DNA of 64,000 nt from Aeromonas jandaei (GCF_037890695.1 NZ_CP149571.1:867501-931500); one strand, 5' to 3'. Counted from the stretch's first letter, positions 37,129-48,047 are shown. Program-made: numbers and translations. Notes: a model not told the origin generated them from the letters alone.

Positions 37129-37902
37129 CTACGATTCGCCCAGATAGGCCTTGATCACTGCCGGATTGTTACGGATCTCATCCGGCTTGCCGTGGGCCAG
37201 CGGCGTGCCCTGGCTGACCACGAAGATGCGGTTGGATATGCCCATCACCAGCTTCATATCGTGCTCGATAAGCAGCACCGAGACCCCGAATTCGTCCCGC
37301 AGGCTCATGATCAGTTCGTCCAGTTCGTCGGTCTCCTTCGGGTTGAGACCGGCGGCCGGTTCATCCAGCATCAGCAGCTCGGGACGGGTCGCCATGCAGC
37401 GGGCGATCTCGAGGCGGCGCTGCTGCCCGTAGGCCAGATTGCCGGCGGCGCGGTTGGCGAGATCCTTGAGGCCCACTTTATCCAGCCAGAAGGCGGCCTG
37501 CTCCAGCCCCTCTTCTTCGGCACGGCGGAACGAGGGGGTCTTGAACAGTCCGGCCAGAAAGCCGGTGTTGAGATGCCTGTGCTGGGCAACCAGCAAGTTC
37601 TCCACTGCCGTCATCTCCTTGAACAGCCGGACGTGCTGGAAGGTGCGCACTATGCCCTTGCGGGCGATGAGGTGACCGGGTAGCCCCTGAATCTCCTCAC
37701 CCTTGTAGCGGATGGTGCCGCCGCTCGGGCGGTAGAAGCCGGTCAGGCAGTTGAAGATGGTGGTCTTGCCTGCGCCGTTGGGGCCGATGATGGAGATCAC
37801 CTCGCCCTTGTCGATATCCAGCTTGACCCCGTTGACTGCCAGCAACCCTCCGAAGCGCATCGACAGATCAGAGACTTCCATTAACTTCTGATGAGTACTC
37901 AT
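37129..37902 (-). CDS. livG: High-affinity branched-chain amino-acid ABC transporter ATPase LivG
   Basis: Second ATPase of the Liv transporter. The 257-residue protein has Walker A '[16 protein letters not shown]', signature '[15 protein letters not shown]' and Walker B '[13 protein letters not shown]', ending 'IKAYLGES'. It overlaps livM by 4 bp (ATGA). Confidence 0.96.
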   Translation of the reverse strand: MSTHQKLMEVSDLSMRFGGLLAVNGVKLDIDKGEVISIIGPNGAGKTTIFNCLTGFYRPSGGTIRYKGEEIQGLPGHLIARKGIVRTFQHVRLFKEMTAVENLLVAQHRHLNTGFLAGLFKTPSFRRAEEEGLEQAAFWLDKVGLKDLANRAAGNLAYGQQRRLEIARCMATRPELLMLDEPAAGLNPKETDELDELIMSLRDEFGVSVLLIEHDMKLVMGISNRIFVVSQGTPLAHGKPDEIRNNPAVIKAYLGES

Positions 37903-39166
37903 TTCTTCAACTCCAGATGCGGACGGGTCATCGGCAGCAATCCTTGTGGCCGCCAGATCATCATGAACACCATCAAGAGGCCGAACATCAGCATGCGATA
38001 CTCGTTGAACTCGCGGGCTAGCTCCGGCAGCACAGTCATCACGATGGCGGCCAGCACCACCCCGATCTGTGAGCCCATGCCCCCCAGCACCACAATGGCG
38101 AGCACGATGGCCGACTCAATAAAGACGAAGGATTCCGGGCTGATAAAGCCCTGCCGTGAGGCGAAAAAGCTGCCTGCAAAACCGGCAAAGGTGGCGCCTA
38201 TGGTGAAGGCGGTCAGCTTGATGATGGTGGGGTTGAGCCCCAGCGATTTGCAGGCGATCTCGTCTTCCCGCAGCGCTTCCCAGGCGCGGCCCAGTGGCAT
38301 GCGCAGCAGGCGGTTGATGACGAACAGGGTGGCGATCACCAGCACCAGCGCCATCAGGTAGAGGAAGATCACCTTGTGGTTGGCGTTGTAGGCGATGCCG
38401 AAGAACTCGTGGAAGGTCTCGAAGCCGCCATCTTTGACGGTGCGGTTGAACTCCAGACCGCCCAGGGTCGGTTTGGGAATGCCGGAGATACCGTTGGGGC
38501 CGCCGGTCAGGCTGGTCATGTTGTTGAGCAGAATGCGGATGATCTCGCCAAAGCCGAGGGTGACGATTGCCAGATAGTCCCCCCGCAGCCGCAGCACCGG
38601 GAAGCCGAGCAGGAAGCCGAACAGGGCCGCCAGACCACCGGCGATGGGCAGACACTCCCAGAAACTCAGCCCGAAGTAGTTGTTGAGCAGGGCGTAGCTG
38701 TAGGCGCCGACCGCATAGAAGCCGACATAGCCGAGATCGAGCAGGCCGGCGAGGCCGACCACCACGTTCAGACCCAGCCCCAACATGATGTAAATCAGGG
38801 TGAGAGTGGCCAGATCGATGGCTCCGCGCGATGCCATGAAGGGCCAGCTCACCGCAAACAGCAACACCAGAATGGCGGTGGTGTTGTAGAGGCGTGGCGC
38901 CTCTTCCTGGCTCGGCAGCACCAGCTTGCCGAAGCCGACCGAGAAGCCACTGATGGAGGCCTGGAACAGCTTGGCAATCTGGCCGCGCAGCAGCTGGAAC
39001 CAGAACACCAGGGTGGCGCCGCCCAGCAGCCAGGCCAGCGACACATCGAGGCGACTCACCACCAGCAGACGGGAGCCATCGGTCTCCAGCTTGAAGCCGA
39101 GCAGCCAGAAGGAGAGCACCAGCAGCACCAGGCTGGCGATGCAGGCGTGGATGAATTGGCGTTTCA

Positions 39167-39170
<4 letters not shown>
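37899..39170 (-). CDS. livM: Branched-chain amino-acid ABC transporter permease LivM
   Basis: Inner-membrane permease subunit. The 423-residue product has about ten hydrophobic segments, including an N-terminal extension with two or three helices as in E. coli LivM (425), and the permease motif '[20 protein letters not shown]' that contacts the ATPase. It overlaps both livH (4 bp) and livG (4 bp). Confidence 0.95.
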
Positions 39171-40093
<923 letters not shown>

Positions 40094-40127
40094 ACTGCGT
40101 TCCCTGTACTTGCCCGCAAAGAGAGGA

Positions 40128-40149
40128 GGGGGCGAGTCGGCTCGCCCCC
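40128..40149 (-). terminator. Intra-operon hairpin between the liv binding-protein gene and livH
   Basis: Perfect 9-bp inverted repeat 'gggggcgag' / 'ctcgccccc' with a 4-nt loop, followed on the minus strand by pyrimidine-rich 'tcctctcttt'. Likely an attenuator or mRNA-stabilising hairpin that allows more binding protein than membrane subunits. Confidence 0.6.
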
Positions 40150-40159
40150 GATCGGCAGA

Positions 40160-41281
40160 TTATTTGAGTTGGGTAGAGGTACCGTCAGCGTGCCACTGGA
40201 ACACACCGAATTCGAAGCCTTTCAGGTCGCCGTTCGGTGCCCAGTTGAGCTGGCCCATCACAGTATCGACCGGCGCAGCCTTGATGGCGGCAGCAACGGC
40301 AGCCGGATCCTCGTCACCCGCCTTGGCGATACCGGCCGCCAGGGTTTGCACCGCGGCATAGGTAGTCCAGACGAACGGGCCGGAGGAGTCCTGACCCTTG
40401 GTCTTGAATGCCGCAACCAGCGGGGCGTTGGCCGGCACCAGATCATACTTGTTCGGCAGGGTTACCAGCAGGCCTTCGGAAGCCGGGCCACCGATGGCGG
40501 AGATGTCCTTGTTGCCCACCCCTTCCGGGCCCATGAACTTGGCCTTCAGACCCTTCTCGCCAGCCTGACGCAGGATCAGACCCAGCTCCGGGTGATAGCC
40601 GCCGTAGTAGACGAAATCGACGTTCTCTTTCTGCAGCTTGGCGATCAGGGCGGAGAAGTCCTTGTCACCGGCAGTGATGCCTTCAAACGCGACGACCTTG
40701 ACGCCAGCCTTGTCCAGTGCCGCTTTCACGCTGGAGGCGATGCCTTCGCCATACTGCTTCTTGTCGTGGATAACGGCAACGCGCTTGGGTTTGACCTGCT
40801 CGATGATGTATTTGGCGGCAGTCGGGCCCTGATCGCTATCCAGACCTATGGTGCGCAGGGTCAGCTGGTAGCCGCGCTCGGTGATCTTGGGGTTGGTGGA
40901 GGCGGGGGTGATCATCAGGATCCCCTCGTCTTCATAGATGTCGGAGGCGGGCAGGGTGTTGTCGGAGCAGAGGTGGCCGACCACGAATTTGACGCCGTCG
41001 TTCACTACCTTGTTGGCTACTGCCACTGCTTGTTTGGGATCGCAGGCATCGTCATAGACGATCGCTTCGATCTGCTTGCCCTTGATGCCGCCTGCCTTGT
41101 TGATCTGCTCGACCGCCATCTTGCCGCCGGTGAACTGCATGTCACCGTACTGGGCGACCGGACCGGTGACCGGACCGGCGATGCCGATCTTGATGGTATC
41201 GGCGGCATGGGCCATGGAAACTGATCCAAACAGAGCCAAAGAAACCGCTGCCTTTACTGCCATTCTTCCAAAATTATTCAT
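40160..41281 (-). CDS. livK: Periplasmic branched-chain amino-acid-binding protein (LivJ/LivK type)
   Basis: Captures Leu/Ile/Val in the periplasm for the Liv transporter. The 373-residue protein has a signal peptide (cleavage after 'SVSMAHA'), then '[22 protein letters not shown]', a Cys pair in 'DDACDPKQ' and '[16 protein letters not shown]', and '[14 protein letters not shown]', all typical of LivJ/LivK. LivJ and LivK cannot be told apart by eye; livK is used because it heads the livHMGF operon. A hairpin separates it from livH. Confidence 0.9.
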   Translation of the reverse strand: MNNFGRMAVKAAVSLALFGSVSMAHAADTIKIGIAGPVTGPVAQYGDMQFTGGKMAVEQINKAGGIKGKQIEAIVYDDACDPKQAVAVANKVVNDGVKFVVGHLCSDNTLPASDIYEDEGILMITPASTNPKITERGYQLTLRTIGLDSDQGPTAAKYIIEQVKPKRVAVIHDKKQYGEGIASSVKAALDKAGVKVVAFEGITAGDKDFSALIAKLQKENVDFVYYGGYHPELGLILRQAGEKGLKAKFMGPEGVGNKDISAIGGPASEGLLVTLPNKYDLVPANAPLVAAFKTKGQDSSGPFVWTTYAAVQTLAAGIAKAGDEDPAAVAAAIKAAPVDTVMGQLNWAPNGDLKGFEFGVFQWHADGTSTQLK

Positions 41282-41715
41282 TGATTCATCCTTTAATCAG
41301 TGGATTGTTTCATTCCCGTGTGCCTTTCCGGATCCAGGTCCTGCATGTCCGGCAGTAGATAAGGTTCTATCATTCCTCGCGGGGCAATAACAAGATGTTA
41401 AAGATACTAACCAGAGGGGGTTGCGAGCGGGTATTTTGAAACAAATGACCTGTTTTAAAATGGCATTTAGAGTTTAATTTTGAAAGTTGGTGTTAACATC
41501 TCGATAACCAGAGGCGGTCTGGATAAACGCCAGAGGATTAATCTGACGATATTTTACCCTGATGCTGCTCCCATTTTGACCACAATCCGTTTGCGCAAAC
41601 AAAAATGAGCGCCTAAATTAGCCAGCATTGACAATTCCGTGGCAGAGCTCGTTAAAACCAAGCCTTTATTCGGGAAATCTGCTAATGTTCCGCCTTTGAA
41701 AGTCAGGAGACAGAG
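41282..41715. other. Divergent regulatory region between livK and the LacI-family gene
   Basis: About 430 bp without a gene. It holds the palindrome at 41589-41600 and a TTGACA at 41629-41634 about 80 bp before the LacI-family start. AT-rich stretches near 41440-41570 presumably contain the livK promoter. No RNA gene recognised. Confidence 0.5.
41589..41600. promoter_or_regulatory. LacI-family operator candidate, perfect palindrome
   Basis: GTTTGCGCAAAC is a perfect 12-bp palindrome with a central CpG, as favoured by LacI-family repressors. It lies 116 bp upstream of the LacI-family gene and could allow autoregulation or control of the divergent livK. Confidence 0.5.
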
Positions 41716-42720
41716 ATGGCAACAATCAAGGATGTCGCCTCCCGTGCAGGCGTATCCATCTCCACCGTCTCACATGTGCTCAACCACACTCGCCGGGTCA
41801 GCGAAGACGCGACCCAGAAAGTGATTGAGGCGGTGGCAGAACTCAACTACGCGCCCAACTCGGTAGCGCGCAGTCTTAAAATAAATTCGACCAAAACCAT
41901 CGGCATGCTGGTCACCACCAGCGTGAACCCCTTCTTTGCGGAAGTGGTGCAAGGGGTGGAAGCCTACTGCTTCGAGCAGGGCTACAGCCTGATCCTCTGC
42001 AACACCGAAAACCAGCCGCCCCGTCAGCAGCACTATCTGCGCATGCTGATGGAGAAGCGGGTGGACGGCCTGCTGGTGCTTGGTACCGATATCGATGCTC
42101 AGCTGCGCGACATGCTGCGCATCCACAAGAACGTGCCTCAAGTGGTGCTGGACTGGGGAACCGAGTGCGATTTCGCCAACGTTATCAATGACAACGCCCG
42201 CACCGGTGCGCGCATGGCCATGCGCTATCTGATGGAACAGGGCCACCGCGACATCGTCTGCATCACGGGCCAGCTCTCCAAGCCGACCACCCAGCAGCGA
42301 CTGGACGGGGTGCGCGATGCGCTGGGCGAACACGGTCTGACCCTGAAAGAGGAGCAGATCTTTGAAGGGGATTATGAGAGCCAGAGCGGTTTCGATGCCA
42401 TGCAGTGCATCCTGACCCTGCAGCCTCGCCCGACTGCGGTGTTTGCCTTCGACGATCCCATGGCGATCGGTGCCATCTGCGCTGCCTGGGAAGCCGGGAT
42501 CAAGGTGCCGGACGATATCTCCATCATCGGTTACGACGATGTGGAGATGGCGCGCTTCTCCAGCCCGCCGCTGACCACCATCCGCCACCCGAAGGCCGAA
42601 CTGGGCCAGCTGGCGGTGAAGCATCTGGTCAGCCGGATCCGCAACAAGGAGCTGGAAGTGGAGTCGATGACGGTACAGCCGGAGCTGATCGTCCGTCGCT
42701 CGGTCAAGCCACTGCGCTGA
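41716..42720 (+). CDS. LacI-family transcriptional repressor, RbsR/PurR-like
   Basis: A 334-residue DNA-binding regulator. N-terminal helix-turn-helix 'MATIKDVASRAGVSISTVSH' and hinge helix 'LNYAPNSVARSLK' are canonical; the periplasmic-binding-protein-like effector domain follows ('KTIGMLVTTSVNPFFAEVVQ', 'IGYDDVEMARFSSPPLTTI'). By recollected similarity it is nearest to RbsR and PurR, so a purine or ribose effector is possible. It is divergent from the liv operon and followed by a terminator. Confidence 0.85.
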   Translation: MATIKDVASRAGVSISTVSHVLNHTRRVSEDATQKVIEAVAELNYAPNSVARSLKINSTKTIGMLVTTSVNPFFAEVVQGVEAYCFEQGYSLILCNTENQPPRQQHYLRMLMEKRVDGLLVLGTDIDAQLRDMLRIHKNVPQVVLDWGTECDFANVINDNARTGARMAMRYLMEQGHRDIVCITGQLSKPTTQQRLDGVRDALGEHGLTLKEEQIFEGDYESQSGFDAMQCILTLQPRPTAVFAFDDPMAIGAICAAWEAGIKVPDDISIIGYDDVEMARFSSPPLTTIRHPKAELGQLAVKHLVSRIRNKELEVESMTVQPELIVRRSVKPLR

Positions 42721-42740
42721 TCCTGGCCTGTTTGCAACGA

Positions 42741-42775
42741 GAAACCCCCTCCATCGCGAGGGGGTTTCTGTTTTT
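42741..42775 (+). terminator. Rho-independent terminator after the LacI-family gene
   Basis: Perfect 10-bp stem 'gaaaccccct' / 'agggggtttc' with an 8-nt loop, followed by 'tgttttt'. Confidence 0.88.
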
Positions 42776-42890
42776 ACGAGCCAGCAAGGCAAGGGCGTGT
42801 CAGCTCTGTTTTATTGCGGGATCACCCAGTCAGCAGCCGGTAGACGCGCTCTTCGTGCTGGCAGCCTGATTGCGCGAGAACTTATGCCAA

Positions 42891-42919
42891 CGGACACCCT
42901 CGGGTGTCCGTTTTGTTTT
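42891..42919 (+). terminator. Second, orphan terminator on the plus strand
   Basis: Stem 'cggacacc' / 'ggtgtccg' with a CTCG loop, followed by 'ttttgtttt'. It lies about 120 bp after the first terminator with no plus-strand gene between, so it may end a small RNA or act as a back-up. Confidence 0.7.
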
Positions 42920-42949
42920 GGCGTCAGGCTGGCAGTGGGCCGGAAAGAA

Positions 42950-43354
42950 TTACTGGATGGAGACCGACAGGGTATGGGGCACCTTCTCGCCACGGCGGGC
43001 TGTGGCGCGCATCTGATAGACCTGGATCAGATACTTGCCGGAGGCAGGCAGCTTGCCCTGCCACTGTTCGCCGACTGCGCCCGAGCTGAGCGCTTCGGCC
43101 TGACCGGGCACCGCGCCGGGGGCAAAGACGTTGAAGTTGGCATTGCTGCTGCCGGAGATACCGACCGTCATGGTCTGGCCCGCTTTGGCGACCAGCGTGT
43201 AGTTGATGGTGTCATAGCCTGCGAAGGTGCCCTTGACCTCGGCACTGTGGGCTCCCTTGGCGAACTGCACCGGCACGGTCGTCACCTTGTCGGCCGCCTG
43301 AGCACCGGTTGCCATGGCCAGAGTCAGCAAGGCAGCCATTATGGATCTCTTCAT
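42950..43354 (-). CDS. pliI: Periplasmic lysozyme inhibitor of the PliI/PliG family
   Basis: A 134-residue exported protein with signal peptide (MKRSIMAALLTLAMATGAQA). The mature part resembles the PliG/PliI fold: 'GYDTINYTLVAKAGQTM', 'NFNVFAPG', and 'LPASGKYLIQVYQMRATARR', comparable to E. coli PliG 'LPASGKYELRVLQTRNDARK'. These proteins block host g- or i-type lysozymes in the periplasm; a PliI was first described from Aeromonas hydrophila, which favours PliI here, but the PliI/PliG distinction is not certain by eye. Monocistronic, convergent with the LacI-family gene. Confidence 0.75.
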   Translation of the reverse strand: MKRSIMAALLTLAMATGAQAADKVTTVPVQFAKGAHSAEVKGTFAGYDTINYTLVAKAGQTMTVGISGSSNANFNVFAPGAVPGQAEALSSGAVGEQWQGKLPASGKYLIQVYQMRATARRGEKVPHTLSVSIQ

Positions 43355-43668
43355 CTCTCAACTCCCTGTTTATTAACTCTTTAATCAACAAAGTCTGCGG
43401 TTTTACGCCGGCAGCTTACCAGATGCAGCGTTATGACCCGGTAGCATCACCAAGTGTGGTCGTTTATGGCCAACGGGGCGCGATCTTTATGCGGCCAGCT
43501 ATCCCATGGAGGCAAACGGAGATGTGATCAGGGCCGTGCTCCTGATACAGGTCGATCCGCAAAGAGGTCGTTTGGCCGCTAAGATGAGGTGAAGAGGAAA
43601 AATGGGACATTCACCCTCTAAACTTAAGACTGACACCGAATATGGACTCAATCTGACGAGGACGTTGT
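43355..43668. other. Divergent intergenic region, lysozyme inhibitor / chemoreceptor
   Basis: About 310 bp between divergent genes. No gene, repeat or recognisable RNA seen. A purine-rich 'gaggacg' ribosome site ends it before the chemoreceptor. Confidence 0.5.
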
Positions 43669-45708
43669 ATGCTGTATCGCTGGCTTGCCCTCTACTCCCT
43701 TCGAACCTTCACCCTGTGGTGCGTTGCCCTGATAGTGCTCACCCTGTTTGCGACCAGCGTGCTGGATCAGCGCTTGAGCCGACAGTTGGCCGCCATGGAT
43801 GAAGAGACCGCCCACCTCAATAGCACCCAGAATCTGTTGCAGGAGCTGCGCTACCACACCACCCAGATCCAGCAGTTTCTGACCGATGCCTCCCTGACCG
43901 GCGATGCCGGCTCAATGTCCGAGGCACGCAGCCACTCTGACGCTGCGCAGGCTCTGTTGCCCGGTCTGGCGGAAGAGAAGCTGGACCTGCAGCAACTGCT
44001 ACAACAGCAGATGGCGGTGGGCCAGCAGATGGTCACCGCCTATCAGCAGCAGGGGGCCGAGGCGGGCAACCGGGTGATGAAAGCAGAGGGGAGCGGGTTT
44101 GACGTGATCTCCGCTGCCATTGCCGATCAGGTTGGCGGGGCGTTGCAGCGCCACGGGCAGGAGCTGGCAGCCGACCGTGCCTCCAACCTCGCGCTGCAAG
44201 ATAGTTTCGAGACCCAGATGGTGGCACTGCGTCTGCTCACCTGCCTGCTGGTGCTCGCCATTCTGGGCGTTCTGCTGCTCAAGGTACTGGTGCCGCTCAA
44301 GCAGCTGGATCGCAACCTCGAGAACCTGGCTCACGGCAGCAAGAACCTCACCTTTCGTCTGCCGGTGATCGGGCGGGATGAATTTGCCAAGCTGGCGGTA
44401 ACGTTCAACCACTTTATCGGCGATGTGGACCACATCATCGCTACGGTGCAAGGGGTGGCGGAGCAGAACAACCGCAAGATTGGTGGCCTGAAAGAGCAGA
44501 CCGATCGCACCCGACAGGGGATGGTTCAGGTGCAGACCAATACCGATATGCTGGCCACCGCCATCAACGAGATGGCCAGCACGGTGCAGGAGATCGCCCG
44601 CAACACCGAAGAGGCGCGGCTGGAGACCGAGCAGACCCAGCGCGAGGCGCTGACCGGGCAGGGCCGGGTCGAAGAGGCGATGGAGATGATCCACAAGGTC
44701 GCCAGCGGCATGGAGCAGGCGGCTGGCACCATCAACCGGCTGGAGCAGGAGAGCAACCAGATCGGCGAGATCGTCAACGCCATCCGTGCCATCTCCGAGC
44801 AGACCAACCTGTTGGCCCTCAACGCCGCCATCGAAGCGGCCCGCGCGGGCGAACAGGGGCGCGGCTTTGCGGTGGTGGCCGACGAGGTGCGCACCCTGGC
44901 GAGCCGTACCCAAAACGCCACCGTCGAGATCCAGCAGAAGATTGAGCAGCTGCAGCGGCGCACCAGTGAAGCGGTCAGCACCATGCACGAGACCACCCGT
45001 CAGAGCGAACAGGCGGTGGTGCAGGCGGGCGAAGCGGGGCAGACCCTGCACGCCATCGTCTCGGCGGTCGAGCGCATCACCGGGCTCAACACCCAGATTG
45101 CCACTGCCGCCGAGCAGCAGTCACAGGTGGCCGAAGAGACCAACCGCAGCGTGGTACAGGTTGCCGATATCGCCCACCAGACGTTGGCGCTCACCCTGCA
45201 AAGTTCCCGCAGCACCAAGGAGGTGGGCTTTGGCAGCGAAGAGATCCGCCTGCTCGGCAGCCAGTTCCAGGTCAGCCACCGCACCGAGCACGCCAATAAC
45301 GAGGATATCGTCCACTGGAGCGAGGCCTTCAGCGTGCAGGTGGCCGAGATAGATCGCCAGCATATCGGCCTGTTCGATGCCATGAACCAGCTCTACCGCG
45401 CCATTCAGGATGGCAGCGGCAGCGATCAGGTAAAACAGCGGCTCGACCGGCTGGTGGGGCTGGCCAAGCAGCACTTGCTGGACGAAGAGAAGCTGATGGA
45501 GCGGGCCGGTTACAGCCAGCTCACTCCCCACAAGGGGGTTCATGTCAAACTGCTGCAGGATCTGGAGCGCCACCTCGGCAGCTTTGCCCGCGGCGAACCC
45601 GATGCCGACCTCAATATCGTCATGTTCCTCAAGAGCTGGCTGATCGATCATATCTTCCGGGTCGACAAGCAGTACGTCACCGAGCTCAACGCCGCCGGGA
45701 TCCACTGA
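43669..45708 (+). CDS. Methyl-accepting chemotaxis protein with C-terminal bacteriohemerythrin domain
   Basis: A 679-residue chemoreceptor. Order: membrane helix about 13-33; periplasmic helical ligand domain about 35-185; second membrane helix about 186-207; HAMP; cytoplasmic signalling hairpin with the conserved tip '[20 protein letters not shown]'; then a hemerythrin domain about 545-675 with di-iron ligand motifs '[16 protein letters not shown]', '[10 protein letters not shown]', 'HKGVH' and 'LIDHIFRVD'. The iron domain should bind oxygen (or NO), making this an aerotaxis or redox receptor like DcrH. A paralogue with the same architecture is at 52368-54404. Confidence 0.92.
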   Translation: MLYRWLALYSLRTFTLWCVALIVLTLFATSVLDQRLSRQLAAMDEETAHLNSTQNLLQELRYHTTQIQQFLTDASLTGDAGSMSEARSHSDAAQALLPGLAEEKLDLQQLLQQQMAVGQQMVTAYQQQGAEAGNRVMKAEGSGFDVISAAIADQVGGALQRHGQELAADRASNLALQDSFETQMVALRLLTCLLVLAILGVLLLKVLVPLKQLDRNLENLAHGSKNLTFRLPVIGRDEFAKLAVTFNHFIGDVDHIIATVQGVAEQNNRKIGGLKEQTDRTRQGMVQVQTNTDMLATAINEMASTVQEIARNTEEARLETEQTQREALTGQGRVEEAMEMIHKVASGMEQAAGTINRLEQESNQIGEIVNAIRAISEQTNLLALNAAIEAARAGEQGRGFAVVADEVRTLASRTQNATVEIQQKIEQLQRRTSEAVSTMHETTRQSEQAVVQAGEAGQTLHAIVSAVERITGLNTQIATAAEQQSQVAEETNRSVVQVADIAHQTLALTLQSSRSTKEVGFGSEEIRLLGSQFQVSHRTEHANNEDIVHWSEAFSVQVAEIDRQHIGLFDAMNQLYRAIQDGSGSDQVKQRLDRLVGLAKQHLLDEEKLMERAGYSQLTPHKGVHVKLLQDLERHLGSFARGEPDADLNIVMFLKSWLIDHIFRVDKQYVTELNAAGIH

Positions 45709-45736
45709 TCCCGCCGCTGGCCCAACGCAACCAAAC

Positions 45737-45763
45737 GAATCGAGGCGCCCATGGCGCCTCGAT
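45737..45763. terminator. Bidirectional terminator between chemoreceptor and EAL gene
   Basis: Inverted repeat 'gaatcgaggcgcc' / 'ggcgcctcgattc' located between convergent genes. Confidence 0.75.
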
Positions 45764-45797
45764 TCATTGATAGCAAAGCAGGAATAGCGGCAGCCGC

Positions 45798-46562
45798 TTA
45801 CAGGCTGGCGAAATCTACCTCGGGCAGGGTTTCAAAGCCGGGGCGGGCAAACAGATAGCCCTGCATCAGGCTGACGCCCATCTCCCGCAGGCAGGCCATC
45901 TCTTCGCGGGTCTCGACCCCCTCCGCCAGCGGGGTAATCTGCAACTCGGCAAGCAGGGCCAGAGAGTGGCGCACTATGGCTTGCCGGGTCGGGTCATGGT
46001 CGATGCCGCGCAGCAGGTGCATGTCGAGCTTGACGATGTCGGGGCGAAAATCGGCCAGCAGGCTGAGGCCCGAGTAACCGGCACCAAAGTCATCGATCGC
46101 CGTCTTGAAGCCGAGCGCCTGATAGTGATCGACGATGCCGCGAATATGGCGGTTATCCAGCACCTGCTCCACCTCGGTGAACTCGAACATGATCTGCTCG
46201 ATGGGAAAGAGATGCTCGCGGGCCGCCTGCAGGGTGGTGCGGATGCAGCGCTCCGGGCGGTAGACCGCATTGGGCAGAAAGTTGATGCTCAGCATGCCCC
46301 GCATATCGAGCCGGGCGGCCAGTGCGATGGCCTTGATCCGGCACAACTGATCGAAGCGGTAGCGATTGCCATCGTTGACCCGGGCAATCACGCTCTGCGC
46401 CGGCTCGTTGTTGAGCCCCCGCACCAGCGCCTCGTAGCCGAAGATGGTGCGCTTGCTGCAATCGACGATGGGCTGAAAGGCCATGGTGAAGTCGAAGTCG
46501 AGATCTGCTTTCTCCTGACACAGCTGGCAGATGGCGGGGGACGGGGCGGCAGGTATATCCAT
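45798..46562 (-). CDS. Stand-alone EAL-domain c-di-GMP phosphodiesterase
   Basis: A 254-residue soluble protein that is almost only an EAL domain. Catalytic residues are present: E44-A-L46 in 'FGYEALVRGL', 'MFEFTEVEQV', 'DDFGAGYSGLSLLADF' and 'EGVETREEM', so active hydrolysis of c-di-GMP is likely. A short N-terminus contains a CxxC ('ICQLCQEK'). Ribosome site GAGAGGAG precedes ATG 46562; a longer upstream frame is not supported. Confidence 0.88.
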   Translation of the reverse strand: MDIPAAPSPAICQLCQEKADLDFDFTMAFQPIVDCSKRTIFGYEALVRGLNNEPAQSVIARVNDGNRYRFDQLCRIKAIALAARLDMRGMLSINFLPNAVYRPERCIRTTLQAAREHLFPIEQIMFEFTEVEQVLDNRHIRGIVDHYQALGFKTAIDDFGAGYSGLSLLADFRPDIVKLDMHLLRGIDHDPTRQAIVRHSLALLAELQITPLAEGVETREEMACLREMGVSLMQGYLFARPGFETLPEVDFASL

Positions 46563-46963
46563 GACTCTCCTCTCGTGGCGTGGCGGCGCTGGGGACTGTC
46601 TCAAATGATAACAGCTCGGCTCCACCAGCACGGTAATTTCCCGGTAATACGCAGCCACTCCCCTTGAGGCACCAAACGTTACCCCGTTTTCTGCAAGATA
46701 TGCGGCAAGGGCGGGCGCGGATGGCCTCGCTTGTTTGCCAGAGATCGGGCGATGCCCCGCAGGCACCCGTTATCGCCGCTGGTGGCCGCCAACTCCGCCA
46801 AGGTAGTTGGTATAAACAGAATTTATGGGTTTTCGGATAATGACCCAATTTTTACTTATGCAAGCTTGCAGCTTGCTCTGATGCCGCAGTTTGGCCCGCT
46901 CACTGCCCGCAAGGGGCAATGGCCGATCTTGATCAACCGGCATAGAGCGCCAGCCAATGTCCT
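46563..46963. other. Intergenic region upstream of the EAL gene
   Basis: About 400 bp with no supported gene. An open frame at 46731-46967 lacks a ribosome site and recognisable features. The composition becomes AT-richer after about 46810. It leads into the inverted-repeat element. Confidence 0.5.
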
Positions 46964-47122
46964 GTAGGTTCGATTAGCGCAGCGTAATCGGACGAACGAG
47001 AGGCTTTGGTTGTTGCGGTGCAACAGAGGCGGCCAGTCGAAGGGGAGAATTCGGCTGGCCGTGATGGTGGGAGAATCTATTTACATGCATGTCCGATTAC
47101 GCCTGCTGCTAATCGAGCCTAC
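46964..47122. repeat. MITE-like element with long imperfect terminal inverted repeats
   Basis: Left arm 46964-46992 (GTAGGTTCGATTAGCGCAGC then GTAATCGGA) and right arm 47092-47122 are inverted copies, differing by one base change and a small insertion. Each arm is itself nearly palindromic. Inside is a second stem, 'cggccag...gaa' / 'ttcggctggccg', around 47032-47062. Such GTAGGTT-GATTAGC-GTAATC-type palindromes are widespread extragenic repeats in proteobacteria. No transposase is encoded. It directly borders the AT-rich two-gene cassette. Confidence 0.7.
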
Positions 47123-47204
47123 GGGATAATAATGGTTTTTATTGCTCATATGAGAATATAAAAATATATTGGTTCATCTAAAAAATATTAGGGGTGTTTT
47201 CCAT

Positions 47205-48047
47205 ATGTGGGTTGTATACGTTTCTAACAAGCCGGATTCAAAAAGAAATTTTGAAATTGGGATGAAGGCGGGAGTATGGGGCGTACATGATAGTAAAAAG
47301 AGTACAATTCAAAATGTGAAAAAAGATGAAATGGTAATGTTTGTGCATGCCATTTCTTGGTTAAAAGCGAATGGACCTATGCCGGATGGTTTTTCTCGGG
47401 TGAAAAAAACTTCTGACTTTAAAGGGTTAGTGAAGCGAATTGTATTTGGTCGGGTAACAAACTCATTTTATGAGTCTGAAGAAACTATTTGGCCTGATGC
47501 ATCCTATCCGAATAGATTTAATTTTGAAGTTATTCAGGAACATAAAGACAACGTTTTTTTTGGTACTGAATTTTATGATGCAAGTATTGTTGAGGCCGTT
47601 CGATATTCTGCTTGTCATCAAGGTGCAGTCTCTAAAGTTGTAATGGAATATAAGTCCATTGAGGAAATAGAAAAACCGTTTGTTTTTGAAGATTCAGCAA
47701 AATATTCTGTTGTCGAAGGACAGGAAATATATCGTTTACATAAAACATATGAGCGAAGCTCAAAAATAGTAGAAGAGAAAAAGCGCTCAGTGTTAGAAGA
47801 AAAAAATAAACTCGAGTGTGAAGTTTGTGATGCTGATTTCCACGCTATTTATGGTGAGCATGGTAAAGGATTTGCTGAATGTCATCATGTAAATCCTCTT
47901 GCATTTCGTGACGGTGAGGAAGAAACCAAGTTAGAAGATCTTATTATCCTCTGTGCTAACTGTCATAGAATGATTCATCGTAAAAAACAATGGTTAACTG
48001 TTGATGAGTTAAAAGGAATTTATAACAATGCAAAATTCAAATCTTGA
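47205..48047 (+). CDS. EVE (PUA-like) - HNH endonuclease, candidate modification-dependent (type IV) restriction enzyme
   Basis: A 280-residue protein. The N-terminal ~130 residues ('WVVYVSNKPDSKRNFEIGMK', 'GVWGVHD', 'DEMVMFVHAISWLK', 'GRVTNSFYESEETIWPDA') look like an EVE/PUA-like domain, which reads modified bases. A linker ('EGQEIYRLHKTYERSSKIVE') leads to an HNH nuclease: C205-x-x-C208, C226-H227-H228-V-N230, and C250-x-x-C253-H254-R-x-x-H258. EVE-HNH enzymes such as VcaM4I cut DNA with modified cytosine. ATG 47205 follows 'aggggtgtttt'; an upstream TTG is less likely. It is strongly AT-rich against GC-rich neighbours, implying horizontal gain, and overlaps the next gene by 20 bp. Confidence 0.85.
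   Translation: MWVVYVSNKPDSKRNFEIGMKAGVWGVHDSKKSTIQNVKKDEMVMFVHAISWLKANGPMPDGFSRVKKTSDFKGLVKRIVFGRVTNSFYESEETIWPDASYPNRFNFEVIQEHKDNVFFGTEFYDASIVEAVRYSACHQGAVSKVVMEYKSIEEIEKPFVFEDSAKYSVVEGQEIYRLHKTYERSSKIVEEKKRSVLEEKNKLECEVCDADFHAIYGEHGKGFAECHHVNPLAFRDGEEETKLEDLIILCANCHRMIHRKKQWLTVDELKGIYNNAKFKS

Noticed and set aside
43610..43660. FliA (sigma28) promoter for the hemerythrin chemoreceptor
   Set aside because: A TAAA and a CCGAAT-like element occur but the spacing is several bases too short for the sigma28 consensus.
46731..46967. A 78-codon open frame before the inverted-repeat element
   Set aside because: No ribosome site and composition typical of noncoding sequence; its end runs into the repeat arm.
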